A stretch of DNA of 64,000 bases, taken from positions 76,060,806-76,124,805 of the forward strand of contig OY282608.1 in assembly GCA_958298945.1 (NCBI GenBank), read 5' to 3'. Numbering within the stretch: the first letter of the stretch is position 1; every line of letters starts with the position of its first letter. This DNA is from Atherix ibis (lineage: Eukaryota; Arthropoda; Insecta; Diptera; Athericidae). The notes under the pieces are model-generated. The model saw nothing but the letters and a program-made list of their open reading frames with translations, was not told the DNA's origin and made no database searches. This document shows, piece after piece, positions 22,273 to 32,661 of the stretch. Position numbers and translations under genes: made by a program.

Positions 22273-22929
22273 GTTTGTTGGTTTGTTGGTTTGTTGGTTT
22301 GTTGGTTTGTTGGTTTGTTGGTTTGTTGGTTACTTGGTTTGTTGGTTTGTTGGTCTGTTGGCTTGTTGGTTTGTTCCTTTGTTGGCTTGTTGGTTTGTTG
22401 GCTTGTTGGCTTGTCGGTTTGTGGTTTTTTGGTTTGTTGGTCTGTTGGTTTGTTGGTTTGTTGGTTTGTTGGTTTGTTGGTTTGTTGGTTTGTTGGTTTG
22501 TTGGTATGTTGGTTTGTTGGTTTGTTGGTTTGTTGGTTTGTTGGTTTGTTGGTTTGTTGGTTTGTTGGTTTGTTGGGCTTTTGGTTTGTTGGCTTGTTTG
22601 TTTGTTGGTTTGTTGGTTTTTTCGTTTGTTCGTTTGTTGGCTTGTTGGTTTGTTGTTTTGTTGGTTTGATGGCTTGTTGGCTTTTTGGCATATTGGCTTG
22701 TTGGTTTGTTGGTTTGTTGGTTTGTTGGTTTGTTGGTTTGTTGGTTTGTTGGTTTATTTGTTTTTGGTTTGTTTGCTTGTTGGTTTGTTGGCTTGTTGGT
22801 TTGTTGGTTTGTTGGTTTGTTGGTTTGTTGGTTTGTTGGTTTGTTGGTTTGTTGGTTTGTTCGTTTGTTGGTTTTTTGGTTTGTTGGTTTGTTGGTTTGT
22901 TGGTTTGTTGGTTTGTTGGCTTGTTGGCT
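22273..22929. repeat. Partial module A between triplicated blocks
   Basis: Contains GGTTACTTGG near 22327, GTCGGTTTGTGG near 22412, GGTATG near 22502, GGCATATTGG near 22687 and TTTATTTGTTTTTGG near 22752. The GGCATATTGG variant links it to the module A copies of the 1891-bp duplication (17455 and 19346) rather than to older A copies. Confidence 0.7.
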
Positions 22930-23950
22930 TGTTGGTTTGTTGGTTTGTTGGTTTGTTGGTTTGTTGGTTTGTTGGTTTGTTGGTTTGTTGGTTTGTTGGT
23001 TTGTTGGTTTGTTGGTTTGTTGGTTTGTTGGTTTGTTCGTTTGTTGGCTTGTTGGTTTGTTGGCTTGTTGGCTTGTTGGTTTGTTGGTTTGTTGGTTTGT
23101 TGGTTTGTTGGATTGTTGGTTTGTTGGCTTGTTGGTTTGTTGGTTTGTTGGTCTGTTGTCTTGTTGGTTTGTTGGTTTGTTGGTTTGTTGGTTTGTTGGT
23201 TTGTTGGTTTGTTGGTTTGTTGTTTTGTTTGTTTGTTGGTTTGGTCGTTTGTTGACTTGTTGGTTTGTTGGCTTGTTGGCTTGTTGATTTGTTGGTTTGT
23301 TGGCTTGTTGGTTTGTGCGTTTGCTGGTTTGTTGGTTGGTTGGTTTGTTAGTTTGTTGGTTTGTTTGTTTGTTGGTTTGTTCGTTTGTTGGTTTGTTGGT
23401 TACTTGGTTTGTTGGTTTGCTGGTTAGTTGGCTTGTTGGCTTGTTCGTTTTTTGGTTTGTTGGTTTGTTGGTTAGTTGGTTTATTTGTTTGTTTGTTTGT
23501 TGGTTTGTTCGTTTGTTGCTTTGTTGGTTACTTGGTTTGTTGGTTTGTTCGTTTGTTGGTTTGTTAGTTTGTTGGTTTGTTGGTTTGTTGGTTTGTTGAT
23601 TTGTTGGTTTGTTGGTTTGTTGGTTTGTTGGTTTGTTGGTTTGTTGGTTTGTTCGTTTGTTCGTTTGTTGGTTTGTTGGTTTGTTGGTTTGTTGGTTTTT
23701 TGGTTTGTTGGTTTGTTGGTTTGTTGGTTTGTTCGTTTGTTTGTTTGTTGGTTTGTTCGTTTGTTGGTTTGTTGGTTTGTTCGTTTGTTTGTTGGCATGT
23801 TGGTTTGTTGGCTTGTTGGCTTGTAGGGTTGTTGGTTTGTTGGTCTGTTGGTTTATTGGTTTGTTGGCTTGTTGGTTTGTTGGTTTGTTGGTTTGTTGGT
23901 TTGTTGGTTTGTTGGTTTGTTCGTTTGTTTGTTTGTTCGTTTTTTGGTTT
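22930..23950. repeat. Roughly 1.5-kb triplicated block, copy 3 (partly diverged)
   Basis: A perfect run at its left, then GGTTTGGTCG at 23238 (1674 bp after copy 2), GTGCG near 23316, GGTTAC near 23399, GCTTTGTTGGTTAC near 23517 and GGCATG near 23795. It lacks the GATTTGTTGGTCTG unit and one GGTGG unit of copies 1 and 2, so it is the most diverged of the three. Confidence 0.72.
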
Positions 23951-25405
23951 GTTGGTTTGTTTGTTTCTTGGTTTGTTGGTTTGTTGGTTTGTTGGTTTGT
24001 TGGTTTGTTCGTTTGTTCGTTTGTTGGTTTTTTGGTTTGTTGGTTTGTTGGTTTGTTGGTTTGTTGGCTTGTTGGGTTGTTGGTTTGTTGGTTTGTTGGT
24101 TTGTTGGCTTGTTGGCTTGTTGGTTTGTTGGTTTGTTGGTTTGTTGGTTTGTTGGTTTGTTGGTTTGTTGGTTTGTTTGTTTGTTGGTTTGTTCGTTTGT
24201 TGGTTTTTTGGTTTGTTGGTTTGTTGGTTTGTTGGTTTGTTGGTTTGTTGGGTTGTTCGTGTGTTGGTTTGTTGGTTTGTTGGTTTGTTCGTTTGTTCGT
24301 TTGTTGGCTTGTTGGTTTGTTGGCTTGTTGGCTTTTTGGTTTGTTGGTTTGTTGGTTTATTGTTTTGTTGGTTTATTTGTTTGTTGGTTTGTTGTTTTGT
24401 TAGTTTGTTCGTTTGTTCGTTTGTTGGCTTGTTGGTTTGTCGGCTTGTTGGTTTTTTGGTTTGTTGGCTTGTTGGCTTGTTGGTTTGTTGGTTTGTTGGT
24501 TTGTTGGTTTGTTGGTTTGTTGGTTTGTTGGTTTGTTGGTTTGTTCGTTTGTTGGCTTGTTGGTTTCTTGGCTTGTTGGCTTGTTGGTTTGTTGGTTTGT
24601 TGGTTTGTTGGTTAATTTGTTTATTTGTTTGTTTGTTTGTTGCTTTGTTCGTTTGTTGGTTTGTTGGTTTGTTTGTTGTTTGGTTTGTTCGTTTGTTGGT
24701 TTATTTGTTTGTTGGCTTGTGTGTTTGTTGGCTTGTTGGCTTGTTGGCTTGTTGGTTTGTTGGTTTGTTGGTTTGTTGGTTTGTTGGTATGTTGGTTTGT
24801 TGGTTGGTTGGTTTGTTCGTTTGTTGGTTTTTTGGTTTGTTGGTTTGTTCGTTTGTTGGCTTGTTAGTTTGTTGGCTTGTTGGCTTGTTGGTTTGTTGGT
24901 TTGTTGGTTTGTTGGTTTGTTGGTTTGTTGGATTGTTGGTTTGTTGGTTTGTTCGTTTGTTGGTTTTTTGGTTTGTTGGTTTGTTGGTTTGTTGGCTTGT
25001 TGGTTTTTTGGTTTATTGGCTTGTTGGTTTGTTAGCTTGTTGGTTTGTTGGTTTGTTGGTTTGTTGGTTTGTTGGTTTGTCGGTTACTTGGTTTGTTGGT
25101 TTGTTGGTTTGTAGGCTTGTCGGTTTGTTGGTTTGTTGGTTTGTTGGTTTGTTGGTTTGTTGATTTGTTGGTTTGTTGGTTTGTTTGTTTTTTGGGTTGG
25201 TCGTTTGTTGACTTGTTGGTTTGTTGGTTTGTTGGCTTGTTGGTTTGTTGGTTTGTTGGCTTGTTGGTTTGTTCGTTTGCTGGTTTGTTGGTTTGTTCGT
25301 CTGTTGGTTTGTTGGTTTGTTGGTTTGTTGGTTTGTTGGTTTGTTGGTTTGTTAGTTTGTTGGTTCGTAGGTTTGTTGGTTTGTTGGTTTGTTGGTTTGT
25401 GGGTT
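23951..25405. repeat. Octanucleotide array related to 2.6-3.0 kb
   Basis: Variant-rich array. The 24960-25340 part shares an ordered set (CGGTTACTTGG near 25081, GTAGGCTTGTCGG near 25112, a GGTCG unit followed by TTTGTTGAC near 25199) with 2660-2980 and 4890-5210. The 24600-24720 part has clustered TTAATTTG, TTATTTG and TTGCTTTG variants not matched elsewhere that I can see. No other sequence is present. Confidence 0.65.
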
Positions 25406-26777
25406 TGTTGGTTTGTTGGTAGGTTCGTTTGTTTGTTTGTTAGTTTGTTGGTTTGTTGGTTTGTTGGTTTGTTGGTTTTTTGGTTTGTTGGTTTATTGGT
25501 TTGTTGGTTTATTGGCTTGTTGCTTTGTTCGTTTATTGGTTTGTTGGTCTGTTCGTTTGTTGGTTTGTTGGTTTGTTGGTTTGTTCGTTTGTTTGTTTGT
25601 TGGCATGTTGGTTTGTTGGTTTGTTGTTTTGTTGGTCTGTTGGTTTGTTGGTTTGTTGGCTTGTTGGTTTGTGGGTTTGTTGGTTTGTTGGTTTGTTCGT
25701 TTGTTCGTTTGTTTGTTTTTTGGTTTGTTGGTTTGTTGGTTTGTTGGTTTGTTGGTTTGTTGGTTTGTTGGTTTGTTGGTTTGTTCGTTTGTTGGTTTTT
25801 TGGTTTGTTGGTTTGTTGGTTTGTTGATTTGTTGGCTTTTTGGTTTTTTGGTTTGTTGGCTTGTTGGCTTGTTGGTTTGTTGGCTTGTTGGTTTGTTGGT
25901 TTGTTGGTTTGTTGGTTTGTTGGTTTGTTTGTATGTTCGTTTGTTGGCTTGTTTGTTTGTTGGCTTGTTGGCTTTTTGGTTTGTTGGTTTGTTGGTTTGT
26001 TGGTTTGTTGGTTTGTTCATTTGTTGGTTTGTTGGTTTGTTGATTTGCTCGTTTGTTCGTTTGTTGGCTTTCTGGTTTGTTGGCTTGTTGGCTTTTTGGT
26101 TTGTTGGTTTGTTGGTTTGTTGGTTTGTTGGCTTGTTGGTTTGTTGGTTTGTTGTTTTGTTGGTTTGTTCGTTTGTTGGTTTTTTTGGTTTGTTGGTTTG
26201 TTGGTTTGTTGGTTTGTTGGTTTGTTGGTATGTTGGTTTGTTGGTTTGCTGGTTTGCTTGTTTGTTGGTTTGTTCGTTTGTTGGCTTGTTGGTTTGTTGG
26301 CTTGTTGGCTTGTTGGTTTGTTGGTTTGTTGGTTTGTTGGCTTGTTGGTTTGTTCGTTTGTTGGTTTGTTGGTTTGTTGGTTTGTTGGTTTTTTGATTTG
26401 TTTGTTTGTTGGTTTGCTCGTTTGTTGGTTTGTTGGTTACTTGATTTGTTGGTTTGTTGGTTTGTTGTTTAATTTGTTTGTTGGTATGTTTATTTGTTGG
26501 TTTGTTCGTTTGTTGGTTTTTTGGTTACTTGGTTTGTTGGTTTGTTGGTTTGTTTGTTTGTTGGTTTGTTGGATTTTTGGTTTGTTGGTTTGTTGGTTTG
26601 TTTGGTTGTTGGCTTCTTGGTTTGTTGGTGTGTTGGCTTGTTGGCTTGTTGGTTTGTTGGTTTGTTGGTTTGTTGGTTTGTTGGTTTGTTATTTTATTGG
26701 TTTCTTTGTTTGTTGGTTTGTTGGTTTGTTGGCTTGTTGGTTTGTTCGTTTGTTGGTTTGTCGGTTTGTTGGTTTGT
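25406..26777. repeat. Module C, copy 4
   Basis: GGTAGGTTCG near 25418, GGCATG near 25601, a TTTTTTGG unit near 25706, GGTATG near 26227 and CTGGTTTGCTTG near 26245 give the module C order. The right part has GGTTACTTGATTTG near 26436, GGTTACTTGG near 26523 and a TTTGGTTG unit near 26601, then runs into module B. Confidence 0.73.
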
Positions 26778-27992
26778 CCGTTTGTTGACTTGTTGGTTTT
26801 TTAGTTTTTTGGTTTGTTGGCTTGTTAGTTTGTTGGTTTGTTGGTTTGTTGTTTTGTTGGTTTGTTTGTTTGTGTTTTTTGTTGGTTTGTTGGTTTGTTT
26901 GTTTGTTGGTTTATTGGTTTGTTGGTTTGTTGGTTTGTTGGTTTGTTGGTTTGTGGTTTGTTGGTTTGTTCGTTTGTTTGTTTTTTGGTTTGTTGGTTTG
27001 TTGGTTTGTTGGTTTATTGGTTTGTTGGTTTGTTGGTTTGTTGGTTTGTTTGTTTGTTTGTTTGTTGGTTTGTTCCTTTGTTGGTTTGTTGGTTTGTTGG
27101 TTTGTTGGTTTGTTGGCTTGTTGGCTTGTTGGTTTGTTGGTTTGTTGGTTTGTTGGCTTGTTGTTTTTTTGGTTTGTTGGCTTGTTGGTTTATTGGCTTG
27201 TTGGCTTGTTGGTTTGTTGGTTTGTTGGCTTATTGGTTTGTTGGTTTGTTGGTTCGTTGATTTGTTGGTTTGTTTGTTTGTTGGTTTTTTCGTTTGTTGT
27301 TTTGTTGGTTTGTTGGTTTGTTGGTTTGTTCGTTTGTTGCTTTGTTGGTTTGTTGGTTTGTTCGTTTGTTGGTTTTTTGGTTTGTTGGTTTGTTGGTTTG
27401 TTGGCTTGTTGGTTTGTTGGTTTGTTGGTTTGTTGGTTTGTTGGTTTGTTGGTTTGTTGGTTTGTTGGTTTGTTGGTTTGTTGGTTTGTTGGTTTGTTGG
27501 CTTGTTGGTTTGTTGGTTTGTTGGCTTGTTGGTTTGTTGGTTTGTTGGATTGTTGGCTTGTTGGTTTGTTGGTTTGTTGGTTTGTTGGCTTGTTGGTTTG
27601 TTCGTTTGTTGGTTTGTTAGTTTGTTAGTTTGTTGGTTTGTTGGTTTGTTTGTTTGTTGGTTTGTTTGTTTGTTGGTTTGTTCTTTTGTTGGTTTATTGG
27701 TTACTTGGTTTGTTGGTTTGTTGGTTTGTTGGTTTTTTGGTTTGTTGGTTTGTTGGTTTGTTGGTTTGTTCGTTTGTTGGTTTGTTCGTTTGCTGGTTTG
27801 TTCGTTTGTTCGTTTGTTGGCTTGTTGGTTTGTTGGCTCGTTGGCTTGTTGGCTTGTTGGTTTGTTGGTTTGCTGGTTTGTTGGTTTGTTCGTTTGTTGG
27901 TTTTTTGGTTTGTTGGTTTGTTGGTTTGTTGCCTTGTTGGTTTGTTTGTTTGTTGGTTTGTTGGTTTGTTGGTTTGTTGGTTACGTGGTTTG
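26778..27992. repeat. Module B, copy 4 (shortened)
   Basis: CCGTTTGTTGAC at 26778 to GGTTACGTGG near 27979. Order as in other copies: TTTTTTAGTTTTTTGG, TTGTTTTG, a GTGTTTTTTG irregularity near 26872, GTTCCTTTG near 27072, TTGTTTTTTTGG near 27161, GGTTCGTTGATTTG near 27251. At 1.2 kb it is about 0.3-0.4 kb shorter than copies 1-3; the shortening is mainly before GTTCCTTTG. Confidence 0.78.
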
Positions 27993-28100
27993 TTGGTTTG
28001 TTGGTTTGTTGGTTTGTTCGTTTGTTGGTTTGTTGGTTTGTTCGTTTGTTTTTTTGCAGGTTTATTGGTTTGTTGGTTTGTTGGTTTGTTTGTTTGTTGG

Positions 28101-28735
28101 TTTGTTCGTTTGTTGGCTAGTTGGTTTGTTGGATTTATGGCTTGTTGGTTTGTTGGTTTGTTGGCTTGTTGATTTGTTGGTTTGTTGGTTTGTTGGTTTG
28201 TTCGTTTGTTTGTATGTTGGTTTGTTGGTTTGTTGGTTTGTTGGTTTGTTGAATTGTTGGTTTGTTGGTTTGTTCGTTTGTTGGTTTGTGGTTTGTTCCT
28301 TTGTTGGTTTGGTGGTTTGTTGGTTTATTGGTTTGTTCGTTTGGTGGTTTTTTGGTTTGTTGGTTTGTTGGTTTGTTGGTTTATTTGTTTGTTTGTTTGT
28401 TGGTTTGTTCGTTTGTTGGCTTGTTGGTTTGTTGACTTGTTGGCTTGTCGGTTTGTGGTTTTTTGGTTTGTTGGTCTGTTGGTTTGGTGGTTTGTTGGTT
28501 TGTTGGTTTGTTGGTTTGTTGGTTTGTTGGTTTGTTGGTTTGTTGGGTTTTTGGTTTGTTGACTTGTTTGTTTGTTGGTTTGTTGGTTTTTTCGTTTGTT
28601 TGTTTGTTGGCTTGTTGGTTTGTTAGTTTGTTGGTTTGTTGGCTTGTTGGCTTGTTGGCTTATTGGCTTGTTGGTTTGTTGGTTTGTTGGTTTGTTGGTT
28701 TGTTGGTTTGTTGGTTTATTAGTTTTTGGTTTGTT
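28101..28735. repeat. Module A, copy 7
   Basis: GGATTTATGG at 28131-28140, GTATG near 28212, GAATTG near 28250, GTCGGTTTGTGG near 28447, GGGTTTTTGG near 28544, TTTATTAGTTTTTGG near 28713. The perfect central run is much shorter than in copies 1, 2 and 4. This is the last module A with both end markers. Confidence 0.78.
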
Positions 28736-30290
28736 TGCTTGTTGGTTTGTTGGCTTGTTGGCTTGTTGGTTTGTTGGTTTCTTTGTTTGTTGGTTTGTTG
28801 GTTTATTGGTTTGTTTGTTTGTTGGTTTGTTCTTTTGTTGGCTAGTTGGTTTGTTGGCTTGTTGGCTTGTTGGTTTGTTCGTTTGTTGGTTTGTTGGGTT
28901 GTTCGTTTGTTGGTTTGCTGGTTTATTGGTTTGCTGGTTTGTTTGTTTGTTTGTTTGTTGGTTTGTTCGTTTGTTGGCTTGTTGGTTTGTTGGATTTATG
29001 GCTTGTTGGTTTGTTGGTTTGTTGGCTTGTTGATTTGTTGGTTTGTTGGTTTGTTCGTTTGTTTGTTTGTTGGTTTGTTGGTTTGTTCGTTTGTTGGTTT
29101 GTTGGTTTGTTGGTTTGTTGGTTTGTTGGTTTGCTGGTGTCTTGGTTTGTTGGTTTGTTGAATTGTTGAATTGTTGGTTTGTTGGTTTGTTCGTTTGTTG
29201 GTTTGTTGGTTTGTTCGTTTGTTCGTTTGGTGGTTTGTTGGTTTGGTGTTATGTTCGTTTGTTGGTTTTTTGGTTTGTTGGTTTATTGGTTTGTTGGTTT
29301 GTTTGTTTGTTGGTTTGTTCGTTTGTTGGCTTGTTGGTTTTTTGGCTTCTTGGCTTATCGGTTTGTTGGTTTTTTGGTTTGTTGGTTTGTTGGTTTGTTG
29401 GTTTGTTGGTTTGTTGGTTTGTTGGTTACGTGGTTTGTTGGTTTGTTAATTTGTTGGTTTGTTGGTTTGCTGCTTTGTTGGTTTGTTGGTTTGTTGGTTT
29501 GTTGGTTTGTTGGTTTGTTGGTTTGTTGGTTTGTTTGATTGTTGGTTTGTTGGTTTGTTGGTTTGTTGGTTTGTTGGTTTGTTAGTTTTTGGTTTGTTGG
29601 TTTGTTGGTTTGTTGGTTTGTTCGTTTGTTGGTTTGTTGGTTTGTTCGTTTGTTGGTTTGCTGGTTTATTGGTTTGTTGGTTTGTTGGTTTGTTGGTTTG
29701 TTGGTTTGTTCGTTTGTTGGCTTGTTGGTTTGTTGGAATGTTGGCTTGTTGGTTTGTTGGTTTATTGGTTTGTTGGTTTGTTGGTTTGTTGGTTTGTTGG
29801 TTTGTTGGTTTGTTGGTTTGTTGGTTTGTTGAATTCTTGGTTTGTTGGTTTGTTCGTTTGTTGGTTTGTGGTTTGTTCGTTTGTTGGTTTGGTGGTTTGT
29901 TGGTTTATTGCTTTGTTCGTTTGTTGGTTTTTTGGTTTGTTGGTTTGTTGGTTTGTTGGTTTGTTTGTTTGTTGGTTTGTTGGTTTGTTCGTTTGTTGGC
30001 TTGTTGGTTTGTTGGCTTGTTGGCTTGTCGGTTTGTGGTTTTTTGGTTTGTTGGTCTGTTGGTTTGTTGGTTTGTTGGTTTGTTGGTTTGTTGGTTTGTT
30101 GGTTTATTGGTTTGTTGGTTTGTTGGTTTGTTGGTTTGTTGGTTTGTTGGTTTGTTGGGTTGTTGGTTTGTTGGTTTGTTGGTTTGTTGGTTTGTTGGTT
30201 TGTTGGTTTGTTGGTTTGTTGGTTTGTTGGTTTGTTGGTTTTTTGGTTTGTTGGCTTGTTTGTTTGTTGGTTTGTTGGTTTGTTGGTTTT
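28736..30290. repeat. Transitional array between the left and middle families
   Basis: Holds a partial module A start (GGATTTATGG at 28992), a doubled GAATTG (GAATTGTTGAATTG near 29160), GGTTATG-like GGTGTTATG near 29247, the last GGTTACGTGG of the window near 29423, and a module A middle with GTCGGTTTGTGG near 30026. The doubled GAATTG anticipates 30693 and 33086 in the next block. Only satellite sequence is seen. Confidence 0.65.
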
Positions 30291-32661
30291 TTTCGTTTGT
30301 TCGTTTGTTGGCTTGTTGGTTTGTTGGTTTGTTGGTTTGTTGGTTTGTTGGTTTGTTGGTTTATTCGTTGGTTGGTTTGTTGGTTTGTTGGTTTGTTTGT
30401 TTATTAGTTTGTTCGTTTGTTGGCTTGTTGGTTTGTTGGCTTGTTGGCTTGTTGGCTTGTTGGTTTGTTGGTTTATTTTTTTTATTGGTTTGTTTGCTTG
30501 TTGGTTTGTTGGCTTGTTGGCTTGTTGGTTTAGTGGTTTCTTTGTTTGTTGGTTTGTTGGTTTGTTGGTTTGTTTGTTTGTTGGTTTGTTCGTTTGTTGG
30601 TTTGTTGATTTATTGGTTTGTTGGTTTGTTGGTTTGTTGGTTTGTTGGTTTGTTGGTTTGTTGGTTTGTTGGTTTGTTGGTTTGTTGCTTTGTTGAATTG
30701 TTGAATTGATGGTTTGTTGGTTTGTTCGTTTGTTGGTTTGTTGGTTTGTTCGTTTGTTGGTTTGGTGGTTTGTTGGTTTGGTGGTTTGTTCGTTTGTTGG
30801 TTTTTTGGTTTGTTGGTTTGTTGGTTTGTTGGTTTGTGTGTTTTTTGGTTTGTTCGTTTGTTGGCTTGTTGGTTTTTTGGCTTCTTGGCTTATCGGTTTG
30901 TTGGTTTTTTGGTTTGTTGGTCTGTTGGTTTGTTGGTTTGTTGGTTTGTTGGTTTGTTGGTTTGTTGATTTGTTGGTTTGTTGGTTTGTTGGTTTGTTGG
31001 TTTGTTGGTTTGTTGGTTTGTTGGTTTGTTGGTTTTTTGGTTTGTTGGCTTGTTTGTTTGTTGGATTGTTCGTTTGTTCGTTTGTTGGCTTGTGGGTTTG
31101 TTGGTTTGTTGGTTTGTTGGTTTGTTGGTTTGTTGGTTTGTTGGTTTGTTGGTTTATTTGTTTGTTGATTTGTTGGTTTGTTGGTTTGTTTGTTTGTTGG
31201 TTTGTTCGTTTGTTGGCTTTTTGGTTTGTTGGCTTGTTGGCTTGTTGGCTTGTTGGCTTGTTGGTTTGTTGGTTTGTTGGTTTGTTGGTATGTTCGTTTG
31301 TTCGCTTGTTGGTTTTTTGTTTTGTTGGTTTTTTGGTTTGTTGGTTTGTTGGTTTGTTGGCTTGTTGGTTTGTTGGTTTTTTGGTTTGTTGGCTTGTTGG
31401 TTTGTTGGCTCGTTGGCTTGTTGGTCTGTTCGTTTGTTGGTTTGTTGGTTTGTTGGTTTGTTGGTTTGTTGGTTTGTTAGCTTGTTGGTTTGTTGGTTTG
31501 TTGGCTTGTTGGCTTGTTGGTTTGTTATTTGTTGGTTTGTTGCTTTGTTGGTTTGTTGGTTGGTTGGTTTGTTGGTTTGTTGATTTGTTGGTTTGTTGGT
31601 TCGTGTGTTTGTTGGTTTGTTGGTTTGTTTGTTTGTTGGTTTGTTCGTTTCTTGGCTTGTTTGTTTGTTGGCTTGTTGGCTTGTTGTTTTGTTGGTTTGT
31701 TGGTTTGTTGAGTTGTTGGTTTGTTGGCTTGTTGGTGTGTTGGTTTCTTTGTTTCTTGGTTTGTTCGTTTGTTGGCTTGTTGGTTTGTTGGTTTGTTGGC
31801 TTGTTGGTTTGTTGTTTTGTTGGTTTGTTGGTTTGTTGGTTTATTGGTTTGTTGGTTTGTTGGTTTGTTGGTTTGTTCGTTTGTTGGTTTTTTGTTTTGT
31901 TGGCGTGTTGGTTTGTTTGCTTGTTGGTTTGTTGGCTTGTTGGCTTGTTGGTTTGTTGGTTTCTTTGTTTCTTGGTTTGTTCGTTTGTTGGTTTGTTGGT
32001 TTGTTGGTTTGTTGGGTTGTTGGTTTGTTGGTTTGTTGGTTTTGTTGGTTTGTTGGTTTGTTGGGTTTTTGGTTTGTTGGCTTGTTGGTTTGTTGGATTG
32101 TTGGTTTGTTGGTTTGTTTGTTTGTTGGTTTGTTGGTTTGTTGGTTTGTTGGTATGTTGGTTTGTTCGCTTGTTGGTTTTTTGTTTTGTTGGTTTTTTGG
32201 TTTGTTGGTTTGTTGGTTTGTTGGTTTGTTGGTTTGTTGGCTTGTTGGTTTGTTGGTTTTTTGGTTTGTTGGTTTGTTGGCTTGTTGGTTTGTTGGCTCG
32301 TTGGCTTGTTGGTTTGTTGGTTTGTTGGTTTGTTGGTTTGTTGGTTTGTTGGTTTGTTGGTTTGTTGGTTTGTTGGTTTGTTGGCTTGTTGGTTTGTTGG
32401 TTTGTTGGCTTGTTGGCTTGTTGGTTTGTTATTTGTTCGTTTGTTGCTTTGTTGGTTTGTTGGTTGGTTGGTTTGTTGGTTTGTTGGTTTGTTGGTTTGT
32501 TGGTTTGTTGGTTTGTTGGTTGGTTGGTTTGTTGGTTTGTTGGTTTATTGGTTTGTTGGTTTGTTGGTTTGTTGGTTTGTTGGTTTGTTGGTTTGTTGGT
32601 TTGTTGGTTTGTAGGTTTGTTGGTTTTTTGGTTTGTTGGCTTGTTTGTTTGTTGGTTTGTT
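30285..32661. repeat. Roughly 2.4-kb nested repeat, copy a
   Basis: Starts at a 9-bp unit, GGTTTTTTTCG at 30285, which recurs at 32662. Shared order: TTATTCGTTGG at 30361 and 32746, an AT-only stretch TTTATTTTTTTTATTGG at 30472 and 32881, and the doubled GAATTG near 30693 and 33086. The offset grows from 2377 to 2409 and falls back to 2393, so whole units were gained and lost. Sub-repeats inside carry GGTATG plus TTCGCTTG plus TTGTTTTG (near 31289 and 32152) and TTTCTTTGTTTCTTGG (near 31743 and 31963). Confidence 0.78.
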
